Assembly: GCF_001411555.2 (NCBI RefSeq)
Contig: NC_049904.1
Span: 23,759,370-23,823,369 of the forward strand
Reading direction: 5' to 3'
DNA length: 64,000 bases
DNA from: Juglans regia
Lineage: Eukaryota > Streptophyta > Magnoliopsida > Fagales > Juglandaceae
The notes under the pieces are model-generated. The model was not told where the DNA came from and did not search any database. It was given only the letters and a program-made list of their open reading frames with translations. Positions 40,976 to 52,800 of this stretch are shown one piece after another (position 1 is the stretch's first letter; each line of letters opens with the position of its first letter). A program made the translations under genes and the position numbers.

Positions 40976-42093
40976 ATGGAAACAGAAGGAACAAGCGAGG
41001 AAACGTCTCAAATCGAGGCTCGAACAGTGATGTCTGAATGAGAAGTCATGATCAACCACTTTCACGGACTCATATGGGAGCGGAAGAGCGTTCGAGACAT
41101 GTTCGTTACGAGAGGTTGAATGAGTATCTGCACATTGAGGAGTATCATATACCCCTAAACAGTTCGGGAGTTTTATATTCAGATGTGCTCTATGCCTAAG
41201 AATGCATCCTCTCACACCGTGATAATATGCGATGTTCAGTTTGTGGTCTCGACGAATGTCATTGACGAGCTTTTGGGAATCTTTCGCGTAGCTGAGATAT
41301 CGACTGTAGGAGATGCTTAGCCTATGGATGGATCCTGAGTAGATGCAGATGTAGGCACTTCTGCATCATCTACTGGCCCAGTTGACTAGTCGGAGGTTGG
41401 GGATACTGATGAGGAGGATGATAGCCGAGTTGAGGATTTCTACATTCTCATTAAGAGTGACCAAGACCAGATTGATAGGAATAACTCCTTTAGCCAGGTA
41501 GAGCTTCTCTATTTTTTCCGCATGTTGCATCTTATTGTTGCGACAAATGTAAATCCTGTGGGACATAAGGACGCATTTAACCGGACTCGTGCACAGTTCC
41601 TTATAAGAGTGACACGTGGAGAGCCCATCGACTTGCCACTTCGTATTTTTGAGAGGATCTGTTACGAGGTGAGTGTTGTCTCCACGGACAACCTCCCATA
41701 TGAAGTCCTCATTACCAAGCTATTACTGCCCCAGAGTATGCAACCTAAGGTGGAGGAGTGGATGATAGATTAGATGAGCCCCATCGACATTACCACACAT
41801 CGTCGGAGGATTGGACAATGGAAGGGGCATGCTCGACGTCAGCTTGGTCCTGTACCAGATCTTGTTCCTCCAACCCAGTCTGAGCCCGGTGTTGGGAGTA
41901 CTGAGATGCACGGCCTTTTTGGATTGATGCGATGGTCTCAGATATTACTGCGCACATTGACTGAAAGATCGCATCAGTAGAACAGAGTGTTAGAGATTTT
42001 GTCACTGATGTTCTTTATCAGATAGATATTCTAAACACAAAGGTCAACGCATTGACTAACCATTTTAATAAATATGTAACCAACACGTTATGA
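40976..42093 (+). pseudogene. Transposase_32-like accessory gene of the CACTA element
   Basis: Plus strand, opposite to the transposase. It resembles the 'putative plant transposon protein' domain (Transposase_32). An acidic start METEGTSEETSQIEARTVMS is followed by TVREFYIQMCSMPKNASSHT near 41160 and DVQFVVSTNVIDELLGIFRV near 41232. An acidic hinge comes next, then LLYFFRMLHLIVATNVNPVG near 41502 and a long helix-rich end (VRDFVTDVLYQIDILNTKVN near 41990) closing at TGA. Internal stops occur near 41039, 41119 and 41319, and at 41771. An acceptor-like TTTTTTTCTTTCAG precedes it at about 40931-40945. Function in the family is unknown to me. Confidence 0.65.
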
Positions 42094-42399
42094 GTATTTT
42101 GTACTTTATTTTTATCATATGTAATGAACAATATTATTTAATATATCTAATGTTTTTGAATTTCAATTTTCAATATTTTTTAATGTTAGCTTATACAACT
42201 TTAATATTAAATCATTGCATTTCAATTTTCAATCTTTTTTAATTTGAAATATCAAACTTTAATATTAAATCAATTAACGTTTGCACATGAGAATCAATAA
42301 CGTTTGAATGTTGGCGCAAAAAATTTTCACGCTAGCACATAAATAGCCTCCATGTTCGAATATTCAGAGAACGTTCTAACGTGAATATGTATACGTTCG

Positions 42400-42532
42400 A
42401 ATGTAATGTAATTTCTCATCTACCTTAAGTGACGGTTTCCACAAACCGTCATAGAAAATGTTTTTTTTTTGTGACAGTTTGGGCACTGTCACAATTTACA
42501 AATCATCACAAAAACTAATTTTTGTTATAGTG
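42400..42532. repeat. CACTA right terminus
   Basis: Contains AGTGACGGTTTCCACAAACC with its inverted partner, a second TTGTGACAGTTT hairpin and the end TTTTTGTTATAGTG. Confidence 0.85.
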
Positions 42533-42723
42533 CTTGTTCCTCATCCTGATCTCCTCTACCATCTTCAGCAACAATTTCCTCTTATTATGACCCTCTCGCT
42601 TTCTATCCTCTTAGTTTTTGGTCCATTCCATCTGCAACCAACAACCAAAATACACAGTTTATATGCATTAATTGTAACCTCAAAATTGTTGCGCATTCTC
42701 ACTGTTCTCTGTTTGAAAACTAT

Positions 42724-42771
<48 letters not shown>

Positions 42772-42772
42772 C
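42724..42772. repeat. (AC)n(AT)n compound microsatellite
   Basis: CA dinucleotides pass directly into TA dinucleotides. Confidence 0.95.
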
Positions 42773-42803
42773 TTAGTTTTGGGCATTTGGCTCAAATTAT
42801 AAA

Positions 42804-42985
42804 GAGAAATGCTACAACTACAAATAGATTATATAAAATTAAACGTATAAATTAACATGATTTCATATGATATGTTAGATCTACTTCATAATAAAAATAA
42901 CTTTACAATTTAATGTACCACATCAAGGCACATCAGTTCGTGTGTTTATTTTTTATGAAATCTCTTTGTGGCTAAAGCATTTCTC
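42804..42985. mobile_element. MITE family B, best-preserved copy, 182 bp
   Basis: Left end GAGAAATGCTACAACTACAA; right end on the opposite strand GAGAAATGCTTTAGCCACAA. Interior blocks GTTAGATCTACTTCA and CACATCAGTTCGTGTGTTTA. No clean duplication is visible. Confidence 0.75.
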
Positions 42986-43561
42986 AATTACAAAACATAG
43001 TACAAAGCAAATTTAGTACTTGATTGAATTTTTCTTATAAATTATTTCTGTGATTTACTCTCAACTTCTGTAATTTCTCGTAATCAACATAAATAAATTG
43101 TTAGCTAAAAAAAAACTCGCTTATTTATATATTCCATACAAATTAAGGTGCCTTTCCAACCCCTGGTATTGATCTATATCGATCCATTTCATATGATTTG
43201 GTAGTAAAGATAATGGTGGAATTAAGAGACATGATGGGCGAATGAGTGGTGAGGTTGCATCAATCATGTGCAGGGATTAGTTCCCTAATCTCCTTGTGGC
43301 CATTTTTCTCTGTGATTTGAAAACTTTGGCGTCAACTCTGATAGAGAATGATCTCCAAGTCATGTTTTGCTTTCTTGCGTCATGTAGGCATAGAGTATTA
43401 TTGCATCTTCCACCATTCATATTTGCTAGTCTAGCAGCCGATCGAGCCCCCTTTTATTATTATTATTTTTCACTCATTCTAGAGCTAGCCCACTATTGCC
43501 ACCATGCACCAAGCTGTAAACTGGGTGCGTGTTGTTCAAGATATATAACAAGTTCTTGATC

Positions 43562-43566
<5 letters not shown>

Positions 43567-43602
<36 letters not shown>
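43567..43602. repeat. (AT)n microsatellite
   Basis: Further TA tracts lie at about 43957-43995, 44288-44325, 48335-48354 and 48602-48632. Confidence 0.95.
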
Positions 43603-43603
<1 letters not shown>

Positions 43604-43784
43604 TTCATAGAATCGTAGCAGACTACTGGACATTACAAAATATGCATAAAGGGGGCACAAACCAAGGTGCATGGTGGGTGTTGATCTCCTCATCATGAAT
43701 GAAATTATGTATGTAGTGGTGTGCCAGAAAGCACTTCCATCTCATGTTAGTGGTAAACTCTTAACTCTACTTAAGATTTACAGC

Positions 43785-43935
43785 GTTAGGTTTACAACAA
43801 GATCTCATAAAATCAAAGTTAACTAATCTGATTATTAGATACGATTTGCCGAATTTTCTTTAGAATCTGATATACCACAACAAATTACTTCAGTTTATAA
43901 ATTTATTTTTATAAGATTTTTTGTTTGGTAAATCA
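43785..43935. repeat. MITE family B, degraded copy
   Basis: Shares TTTATAAATTTATTTTTATA and the AATCTGATATACCACAAC block. Another fragment lies near 44640-44745. Confidence 0.4.
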
Positions 43936-43951
43936 AAGAATACTTCTAGTG

Positions 43952-43998
<47 letters not shown>

Positions 43999-44286
43999 GT
44001 ATGTGTGCACGTTTTGATATGGTTTGAATTAACCAGGATGCGTGCTTGCCAAATGGGGTACATACGTCCTGAGTTGCAGTTCTCCACTCAGGTACCTGCA
44101 TGCATGCCTTTTACTCCATGTGAGTCTTTTTACAAGTGGGGGATGAATAGATATCTTATATTCCCTGCATACTCAAATCTTGGTTATAGAAATAATATCA
44201 GATATATATACTTTACGGCCTGCACCCCACTTTGGGTTACTTTCTTATTTTTTGTCACATTCATCATGGCCTCCCTAATTATATGC

Positions 44287-44328
<42 letters not shown>

Positions 44329-44994
44329 AAGTACGGTACTACTGGTTATTACATATATCCATGATCATGTTGTATCTTCACCCAAAAATGAGGACAAGAA
44401 ATTACTCCTTCCATTTCAAATAGACAGCTAATTGACATTTTATTAATTACTAATTATTTTGAATTTAATTGATCAATGACCTATTAATAATTAATAATTT
44501 ATCTATATATATATATAGTAGTGTTGATAAATGCATGAATTACGAAAGAATTATCAAACCCCATGTAATCAAATAAAAAATGTTTAGTTCACAAAAATAT
44601 TAATTCAAAAAAAAAAAAAAAAAACCTACCAATTGATGAGATTTGTTGAGGTATATTAGATTGTAAAACTCTTTTTAGTATAAAATAGATCTAACGTATA
44701 TATTTAACTATATTAGTTTGTGAATTTTACTTTTGTGAATCTAACATTTGTCAATAAAATATAAGTGATACTCTTTAATTTTGAACATTAATCTTAAATT
44801 CATATTAATCAATGAATCAAGCACATGGCTTACGGACCACTCATGAACTGTCTGGCCGCTGGCCTTGGCCCTTATATATACCCAAAAGCTGGAGAAGATG
44901 AGGAATATGGAGATGCGCCAGATCAATATTTTTGTCCCGTATAAGTTTCCACTCATCACTTGTGACTGATCATCAGCTGGAGAAGATCAGGTCA

Positions 44995-45200
44995 GAAGAT
45001 CATGACTCAGCTAGTCTTGATCGATTGTTCTTCTCAATGCATCTCATCTTATTTAATAATTATAATTTCTTTAAATTCTCACATAAAATAAAATAAATAA
45101 TTCAATTTTTTTAAATTTTAAAATAAAAATAATATTAAAAAATTATATTTAAAAGATATTTTATTCAACTTTTAATTTTAATTAATCTTATTTCATTTTA
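44995..45200. repeat. GAGATGAG-family MITE, degraded
   Basis: Starts CATCTCATCTTATTTAATAA and continues with the AT-rich interior (AATAATATTAAAAAATTATA). Confidence 0.45.
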
Positions 45201-45584
45201 TATGAAAAAATAAATGAAGCATAGAATGGCTCGCTCAAGGATGATTTTCGTTTTCTTTTTAATTCTTTTATTTTTTTGTTCGTAAAAAAGAACGTTCATA
45301 TATTCTCTTTTCTTCTCTAGCTCATCACAAAAGCCATTTAGCCTACTAAGACAGGCGCTCATGTCTTCTACAAGTGCACTATATATTATAAGTTGTAATG
45401 TTTCTCTTTGTTCCAAATTTTGTCATCCTCAAACATACTTGATAACCTGATACATTTTGATCAAACGATTGCTATTTAAGTAATTATAAATAGTAATAAT
45501 TTGAAATATGTCACGCATATCATCAAGTGTGTTCAAGGATGACAAAAACCATTATGGAAAGTAACATTGCTCTTATTTATTAAA

Positions 45585-45722
45585 AAAATGATAGTTACAG
45601 TCGTGAATAAATATGAGATCTATATGAAAAAATAATAATTTTTTAATCATGGACTCTACTTTTTTTCAAAGAGATTACACGATACTTGTGCACTCCATAA
45701 TTGCATGTAGCATTACTCTATT
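45585..45722. repeat. MITE family C copy
   Basis: Left end ATGATAGTTACAGTCGTGA; right end TTGCATGTAGCATTACTC. A second copy lies at about 47010-47180 and a part near 46600-46795. Confidence 0.55.
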
Positions 45723-48324
45723 TATTATACTGCATGCAACTGACTAGGCATGGAGTACTACTCGATCGCATTATGTTCTTAATTATTAGAAGATCATGTA
45801 AATTAAATATGATAACCCTTTGCTGATCAACGGCAGTCATGTTTTGAATCATATATGGATGACTCACAATATATGATGTTGTAAACAAAATAATTTGCAG
45901 TGCAGATATCATGCCATAGCTAATTTGTTTGCACGAGTACGTAGGACAAAGCTAGTAGTTTAATTATTAGTGAGACATTTGGGCCAACTCATGATGTCGG
46001 GCCTAGACCATGAAAGTGGTCGGGAAAGTTGCCAGCTAGATCTCATCTCATGCCCTCAGTTTTATTAATTAATTACAATAATTAAATTAATTATTCAGAT
46101 GCGGATATGTTTACTTTGTGTTAAAAAATTAGAGACACATGTACGTTATACGTAGTACAATTAATATGTATGAAATGATCAAGCTTAATTGAAGTTTCCC
46201 ATATTATTTGATCTATAGTACCCAACAAGACTTACATATTAAATAGTGAAAATTTGGTCACTAATTATCGAAATTTCACATGATATAATTAATTAATTTT
46301 CTAGATTAATCTCTTAATTACATTATTTTTGGGAGAAAGATAATTTCGACCCTTAATTAAATTATATTATTGCATGATAATAGCTAGCCTATAAAAAATA
46401 AACATGGCATGATATGATCTACTAATCTAATAATTAGGTAAACCGACCGAATTAGTTAATGAAAAAGAGAGGAGTGGAATCACGCGGGTTGATTTTGGAG
46501 ATTGCTATGTAATATTCTTGAATATTAACAATCGATCTGGTCAAAGCCTTTCATAAAGCTATAGCCTTACTGTCCAACTGAAATTGAGATATCAAATAGG
46601 GAAATGATTTATACACTATAGTACTTTTAGGGTGTTTGAGTCCTAGCATTTTCTTTGAAAGGAAAATCTCATGTGATTCACATAAAAAATTTATTTTTTT
46701 TATGATGAGCTCTACTTTTTTTTTTTTTTATTTTTTTTTATTTTTTAGTGATGCATGATGTTTATCCAATGTATGATTATATCTAGCGTTACTCTATCAT
46801 ATGCATGCGATTTGTTTTTGACATATTTGACCTCATATTCTAATTAGAGGATTCGAGAAGAAGCAGAATGTATATATAACTCCAGCAATTGGAAAAAGAA
46901 ATTAAAGATGCGAGGATCAAGAATTAAGCTGGATGCGTGAATATTGATCTTTTGAGTTTTGGTCATAAACACGTGTGGTCTTGATCTATATATAACCTAT
47001 TTCTCTACGAGTAATGATTAATACAATCGTGAAATGCATAAGTGTCGTGTAGTTATTTTAAAAAAAGTAGATTCAATATTAAAAATTAATTTTTTTTCTT
47101 GTAAGTCTCGTATTTATTCATTTTTTTTAAAATGTTTACACGACGTTTACACACTCATGATTGCAAATATTATTTTTCTTTATCTATATATGTTAATTCA
47201 AAATGAAACGGATACGTAATTCAGATGATCTCATCTCTTGTACAATGTATATATAGAATATATTAATGATACTAATTTTCTCTCTGTTTTTGTTTGTGGT
47301 CAAGAAAGCGGACGGCTGCAACCTGCATGCATGCATATACCACAAAAATGATTAACCAGCTAGACATGATGTTGATTTTTGACGTTTGCATGTAAAATTC
47401 TAAACGAAAAAAATTTAATTGCAAGTGATTTTGCACACTAATATGTGCACTTATTTAATATGATTGGTTAGAAATTAAATTTTATTAAAAATAATATTAA
47501 TTTAAATTTAGAATATGAAGACAATAACATTATTTGTACGTAAATTTAATACGTAAATTTATTTGTACGTAAAACTTATTCTAAACAAGATGAACGTACG
47601 TAGTTATGTATGAAGCAAAGATCGAGTTATAAAGCTTAAAATATTGCGTGCTTCCTACATAACTATTTTTTCTCCCATTTTTCATGTTCTAAACGTTGAG
47701 GAATTCAAACTAATCTGCAATACTGGGTTAGTTCATGCATATTGTCGATATGGACCATTAAATATATATATTTCAAGTACTGCTATATATCAAAACATAT
47801 ATATCTATCTATATATATATATCATGTATGATTTTCATTGACTATAATACTCGATCGGATACTTAATTGGAATATATATGTAATCTGAACACATTCTATT
47901 CGACAGGAAATGCCAAAAGTACTTGAAGACTCTTAATAATATTATATGTGACTCAGAAGATTCGATCCATCAACATTAACTGGGGGACCTAATGAGATTA
48001 TATATACTTTGTAAGCCCTCTACTTTCCAAAGAAGCACGAGACCAGTAACCAAAATAAAGGACCACGCGATGGAGAAGTACTATAAGAATTAAAGTTGCA
48101 TGGGGCAATCTCATGATCATGATGGATCATGGATCATGAACCATATATCATTTTAAGTACAGGACCACCAAAGCTAGCTACAAGTTTTCCCGTGGCCTTC
48201 CAACCATCACAAGATCAACTTTGATCTTCCTTCCTTCTCTCTCTCTGAAAATTTAAAAAAGTTATAATGATTATATGAGATGAAAAATTATCAAATCAGG
48301 CCTAAAGTTGATTATTAATTATAC

Positions 48325-48355
<31 letters not shown>

Positions 48356-48599
48356 TTATATGCAACAGCCAACGTCGTCATGGCTAGTCCAGCTTCCCCC
48401 TAATTCCAAAGTCTTCCCGATTGTGAACACGGAAAAAAAAAAAAAATGCAACAAGATAAATGGGAATTGGGTTTGACTTGATAATGATACTAACACCGAA
48501 AAATTAGGTTGCACTTGATAGATGACCATTCGTTTTCCCTTCACAGAATTCATGAGGCAGAGCATCCTTTAACCGTGTGGGGGCTGATTATATATTATA

Positions 48600-48637
<38 letters not shown>

Positions 48638-49694
48638 GATTGTCTGTATTGTCCACGTACGTACATCCTTCTTGTCTCACAAGTTCACAACCAGTACTGA
48701 TCGAACAACTTCTGATCACAAGGCTCATGAGAATTGAATCCCTACCAAACTGAAGTACTCATGAATTTGAAGTTTGTTTTGTACAGATCATCAGAGTTCA
48801 AAGATTTCTGAACTATGAAATATGAACTGAGTAAATTAATACAGCTCATATCATAAAAATTCAAAATTTGCTGTTAATACTCCTGCGCATATATGTCTTT
48901 TTCTTTGCCTGCTCAGACTCCATGTGTTGTTCTTTCTTTCAAGTTATATATCACATAGACAGACACCAACAGTACTCCAAAGATCGCATTGGAATAATGA
49001 TAAATACTTCTCTAGAAATTATCAAGTCATGTGGGGCATGTTCCCAAAAGTGTCACTGCCTCTAAAGAAACCTGTTATTGGTCCACCTGGCATCCATAAG
49101 TCGATCAAGCCCGGCTTCCCCGGTAGATCTATGATGGCTAGCTGTCTGGTCCATATTAAGTAATATTACTAACTTGAAATGAAAACACCATCTATTATTC
49201 TCACTCAAACTCATCATCATCATCTATCCTTCTCTATGATCCTCCTGCACCGATCGATATTCACGCCTCCCTCCACATTTACAGATGATGGATTTCCCAC
49301 CACCACCACCACCATTAACACAATCAGTACAAAAACCATTAATACCGTTTTCTCAGCTCTCTGTCTCATGTCCTGCTGTTCTTTCATATCTCTGATCTTC
49401 GACATGAACTCATCGTCTCTGCAACTGCATTACAGAAACTCTAGCTCATGTCTGCCACTGTCCCAATTTTCTTTCTTTCATCTGCTAATTGTTTACCTTT
49501 CTCGTTCAAACATATATAATGGAAAATTCCGGTTTCACCTTTTGACAACTTTCATCTACAAACTTTAATGACACGCGCACTACGTCCTGCATGCATGAAT
49601 ACATACATACATACATAACATACATACATATGGTTCCAAAGTTGTCACAAGCATAGCAAGAGAGAGCGACAAAACATAAAAAAAAACGCCATTA

Positions 49695-49733
49695 ACACGT
49701 GTCACCAGAGTCAACAAAACTCACTATTTATAA
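49695..49733 (+). promoter_or_regulatory. Candidate K+ channel promoter: G-box and TATA box
   Basis: A palindromic ACACGTGT (G-box/ABRE core, also an E-box) lies at 49695-49702 and CTATTTATAA at 49724-49733, about 100 bases before the ATG. In Arabidopsis the KAT1 promoter is bound by AKS-type bHLH factors at E-boxes. Use of this site here is inference. Confidence 0.5.
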
Positions 49734-49834
49734 CCGTTCCAAGAGGATCATCAATCACTAACCCCGGCAGAAGTTTTTTAACGGTATGATCTACTCTACG
49801 TAGACTTTGAGGAACTCGAAAAAAAAAAAGGTAC

Positions 49835-52800
49835 ATGATGTCGTTTTCCGGTGCAAAAACCTTCTTCAACCGGTTCTGCGTGGCTGAATTCCATATGGAG
49901 AGTGCTGGCCGTAGCAGCTTCATCTCCAGTGATCATCTCTTACCATCCCTTGGTGCCAGAATTAACCAGGCAACTAAGCTTCGAAGATACATAGTGTCGC
50001 CTTTCAGTCCTCGTTATAGGTTGATCATGACCTTTGCCGGAATAATATTATCGCTTGTTCGTTCTAATATTTCGTTGCATAATTACATAGCTGCTGCTGC
50101 TGCTGCTTCTCACGGTCTTATCATTCCTCGTTTTCAGGGCTTGGGAGATGTTACTGGTTGTTTTAGTCATTTATTTTGCCTGGATTTGCCCATTCGAGTT
50201 TGCATTTCTGCCTTACAAACAAGACGCACTCTTCATCTTCGACAACATTGTCAATGGCTTCTTTGCCATTGACATTATTCTCACCTTCTTTGTTGCATAT
50301 CTAGACAGCCACTCTTATCTTCTTGTTGATGATCCCAAGAAAATTGCAGTCAGGTGAACAATCTTTGCATCCTTTGGTGGTAGACTTAATTCGCGCAGCT
50401 AGCTTTACATAAACCAACGATTCTGCTTCTGTAAGAGAAATCACTTAGCTTCTTTCTTACATATATATGATCCCAATCCAACAATTCAGGTACATATCTA
50501 CCTGGTTTATCTTCGATGTCTGTTCCACCGCTCCGTTTCAGCCAATCAGCCTTCTGTTCACAAATCATAGCGGCGAACTTGGGTTTAAACTACTCAACAT
50601 GCTCAGACTCTGGCGTCTCAGACGAGTCAGCTCCCTATTTGCAAGGTCGATATATATATCTTCATGTTCAATATTCTGCCTTTGGTTTCTTCAGAATCCC
50701 CAATATATTCTCAAGGTGGAAGAATCACAATATAATAAACTAACACGCAAAGTTTCCCCATAATTTCTTCAGGCTTGAAAAGGACATTCGATTCAATTAT
50801 TTCTGGACTAGGTGCATAAAGCTCATTTCTGTAAGTCACTAAAAGTTTTGGTATTATGGTTATACATCATACTCTCATCTTACTTTCATCTAACTATAAT
50901 TATTAAATAATAAAAAATTATTCAATAAATAATCAATATTCAATAGTGATAAATATGCCACATCTTACATAATAGAATGAAATATAATGACAATATAGTG
51001 TATAGAATTTTCATTCCTTAATTATTAATTAATTTCCAAGTCATGATCTAAAAAGCAACTTCGATATATATTCAATTTCATGTGGATCCCAGGTGACCCT
51101 ATTTACTGTACACCTTGCTGGCTGCATAAACTATCTTATTGCAGCGAGATACCCTGATCCAGGTAGAACCTGGATTGGGGAAAAAAACCGAGATTTCAAA
51201 GAAGATGGTCTTTGGGAAAGATATGTAACTTCAATATACTGGTCTATAACGACATTGACAACTACTGGGTACGGGGACTTTCATGCGGGAAACCCCAGGG
51301 AGATGCTGTTCGATATCTTCTACATGCTCTTCAACTTGGGATTGACGGCTTACCTCATTGGAAACATGACAAACCTCGTTGTTCATTGGACATGCCGCAC
51401 TCGATGTTTCGTATGTGGTCTTTAATTTCTTGTATCTGCTCTCTTCTTTAATATTATTATTGCCATATATCTATATATCTCGCTTCAATTAATATTCATT
51501 CTTCACACACGCACACATGACGCATATATATACACGCTACTAGTACTAGGTGCTAAAGCCGGAGTGATGATCATGAGCCCCAAACACCAGTAGTACTATT
51601 ACCACCAAAGGCCCCAGGCCATTTCTTGGGGGAAAAACTCGAAAGTTGTTTTTGGAAGATTTCCTATCTACCCCCGACTTTCTGACAATTTTATGGGGAA
51701 AGCTAAATTCCTGGAGCAACTCAAAAACCACGTGAATAATATTTGCGATTTTACGTTGTTAGTACCGCCGCTTCCAGTCCAGTTCTTTAAATTGGAATAC
51801 ATGCATGCATCTATACATTATATATATATATATATTTATTATATATAACTATATATGTGCTTAAATACACAATTGTAAACATGCATGATATGCATTATTC
51901 TAAGAGAGGACGATGGCGTCTTGGGGCGGATCATGAACATGATCTCTTCAAGTTTGAATAAAAACTACCAAACATGAACGGAAAATGATCCGCTCAAGTT
52001 TTTATCCGAACTTTGACGCCCTCAAGAGTCAAGTGGAAGAAAGAAGGACAGCATGAAGCTAGTCTTACAAGTAGTGGTGAAAAAAGAAATTGGTCAACCG
52101 GTAAATCAGGCCGGGGTTCCGTTCTAGTTCGGTCTAGTTTTAAATTGGTCCAGTTTAATATCGGTTCTATTTTTTTCAAAATCGGTCAAAGTCGGTCCGA
52201 GTTCAGGTTTTCTTTTCTAACACGGAACTGGATCGGGTTCATTTAAATATATATTTTAATTTTTATATTATATAAAATGCTTTTTATATGATTTTTTTAT
52301 ATTATATATAAAATAATCTTGTATTATACACTAAATTACTAATTAAAATAATATTAAATTTTAAAATCCTATATATATATAGTATATATAATATATCGGA
52401 AAAATAAGATCGGAGTTGGTAAAATCGGAAGTACCGATTTAGGGATGTAACTGGTGCGGTATCGGTTTTTTAAATCTTAAAACCGATATAAATCGATTCG
52501 GTTTTAAAATATGTCTAAAACTAAACTGAACTGGACCGGTTATACCTCTATTTACAATATTAATTATCACTCGTATAGATATTTTAGATAACATTAAATA
52601 AATAATATATATTACATAGTCCACTTCATGCATATGTTTCTCTCTTGTTTAAAACCTTCAATTCAAATAAGAACTTGAAGATTTTTGAACTTGAAGGGAT
52701 CTGATCCAAACTTGAGGGAATTAAGTAGAAGAGTCCAAACTCGAGAGCTTCTAGAGGGAGATCGACAAATAGAGACTCCGAGTGAATCCTGTAGTTACTT

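Larger units (their letters stand above)
32340..42532 (-). mobile_element. Decayed CACTA (En/Spm) DNA transposon, about 10.2 kb
   Basis: The two ends are imperfect inverted repeats: CACTATAATAGAATTTAAC at left and, on the opposite strand at right, CACTATAACAAAAATTAGT. Both are followed by TTTTGTGAC-type hairpins. Inside, on minus, lie TNP2, DUF4218, DUF4216 and a Transposase_24 (TNPA-like) remnant in the usual order; on plus, near the right end, is a Transposase_32-like gene. Arrays of ACGTTCGAACGT-like words fill the subterminal parts. The expected 3-base duplication is GTT at left and CTT at right, one mismatch. All genes carry stops, so it cannot be autonomous. Confidence 0.92.
42533..49690. 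other. Intergenic DNA upstream of the K+ channel
   Basis: No supported gene over 7 kb. It holds microsatellites, MITE remnants (B, C and GAGATGAG families) and unassigned AT-rich DNA. Open frames at 43296-43559, 44005-44364 and 49179-49568 show no family resemblance. Confidence 0.55.

Noticed and set aside
32337..42535. Exact 3-base duplication around the CACTA element
   Set aside because: Flanks are GTT and CTT, so the duplication is not exact; I rely on the termini and coding content instead.
43296..44364. Frames of 87 and 119 codons between microsatellites
   Set aside because: They read through TA repeats (IYIYIY runs) and have no recognisable motif.
49179..49568. 129-codon frame upstream of the K+ channel
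   Set aside because: Ser/Thr/His-rich with no domain, CT-rich DNA composition and an equally long frame on the other strand; probably promoter or leader DNA.
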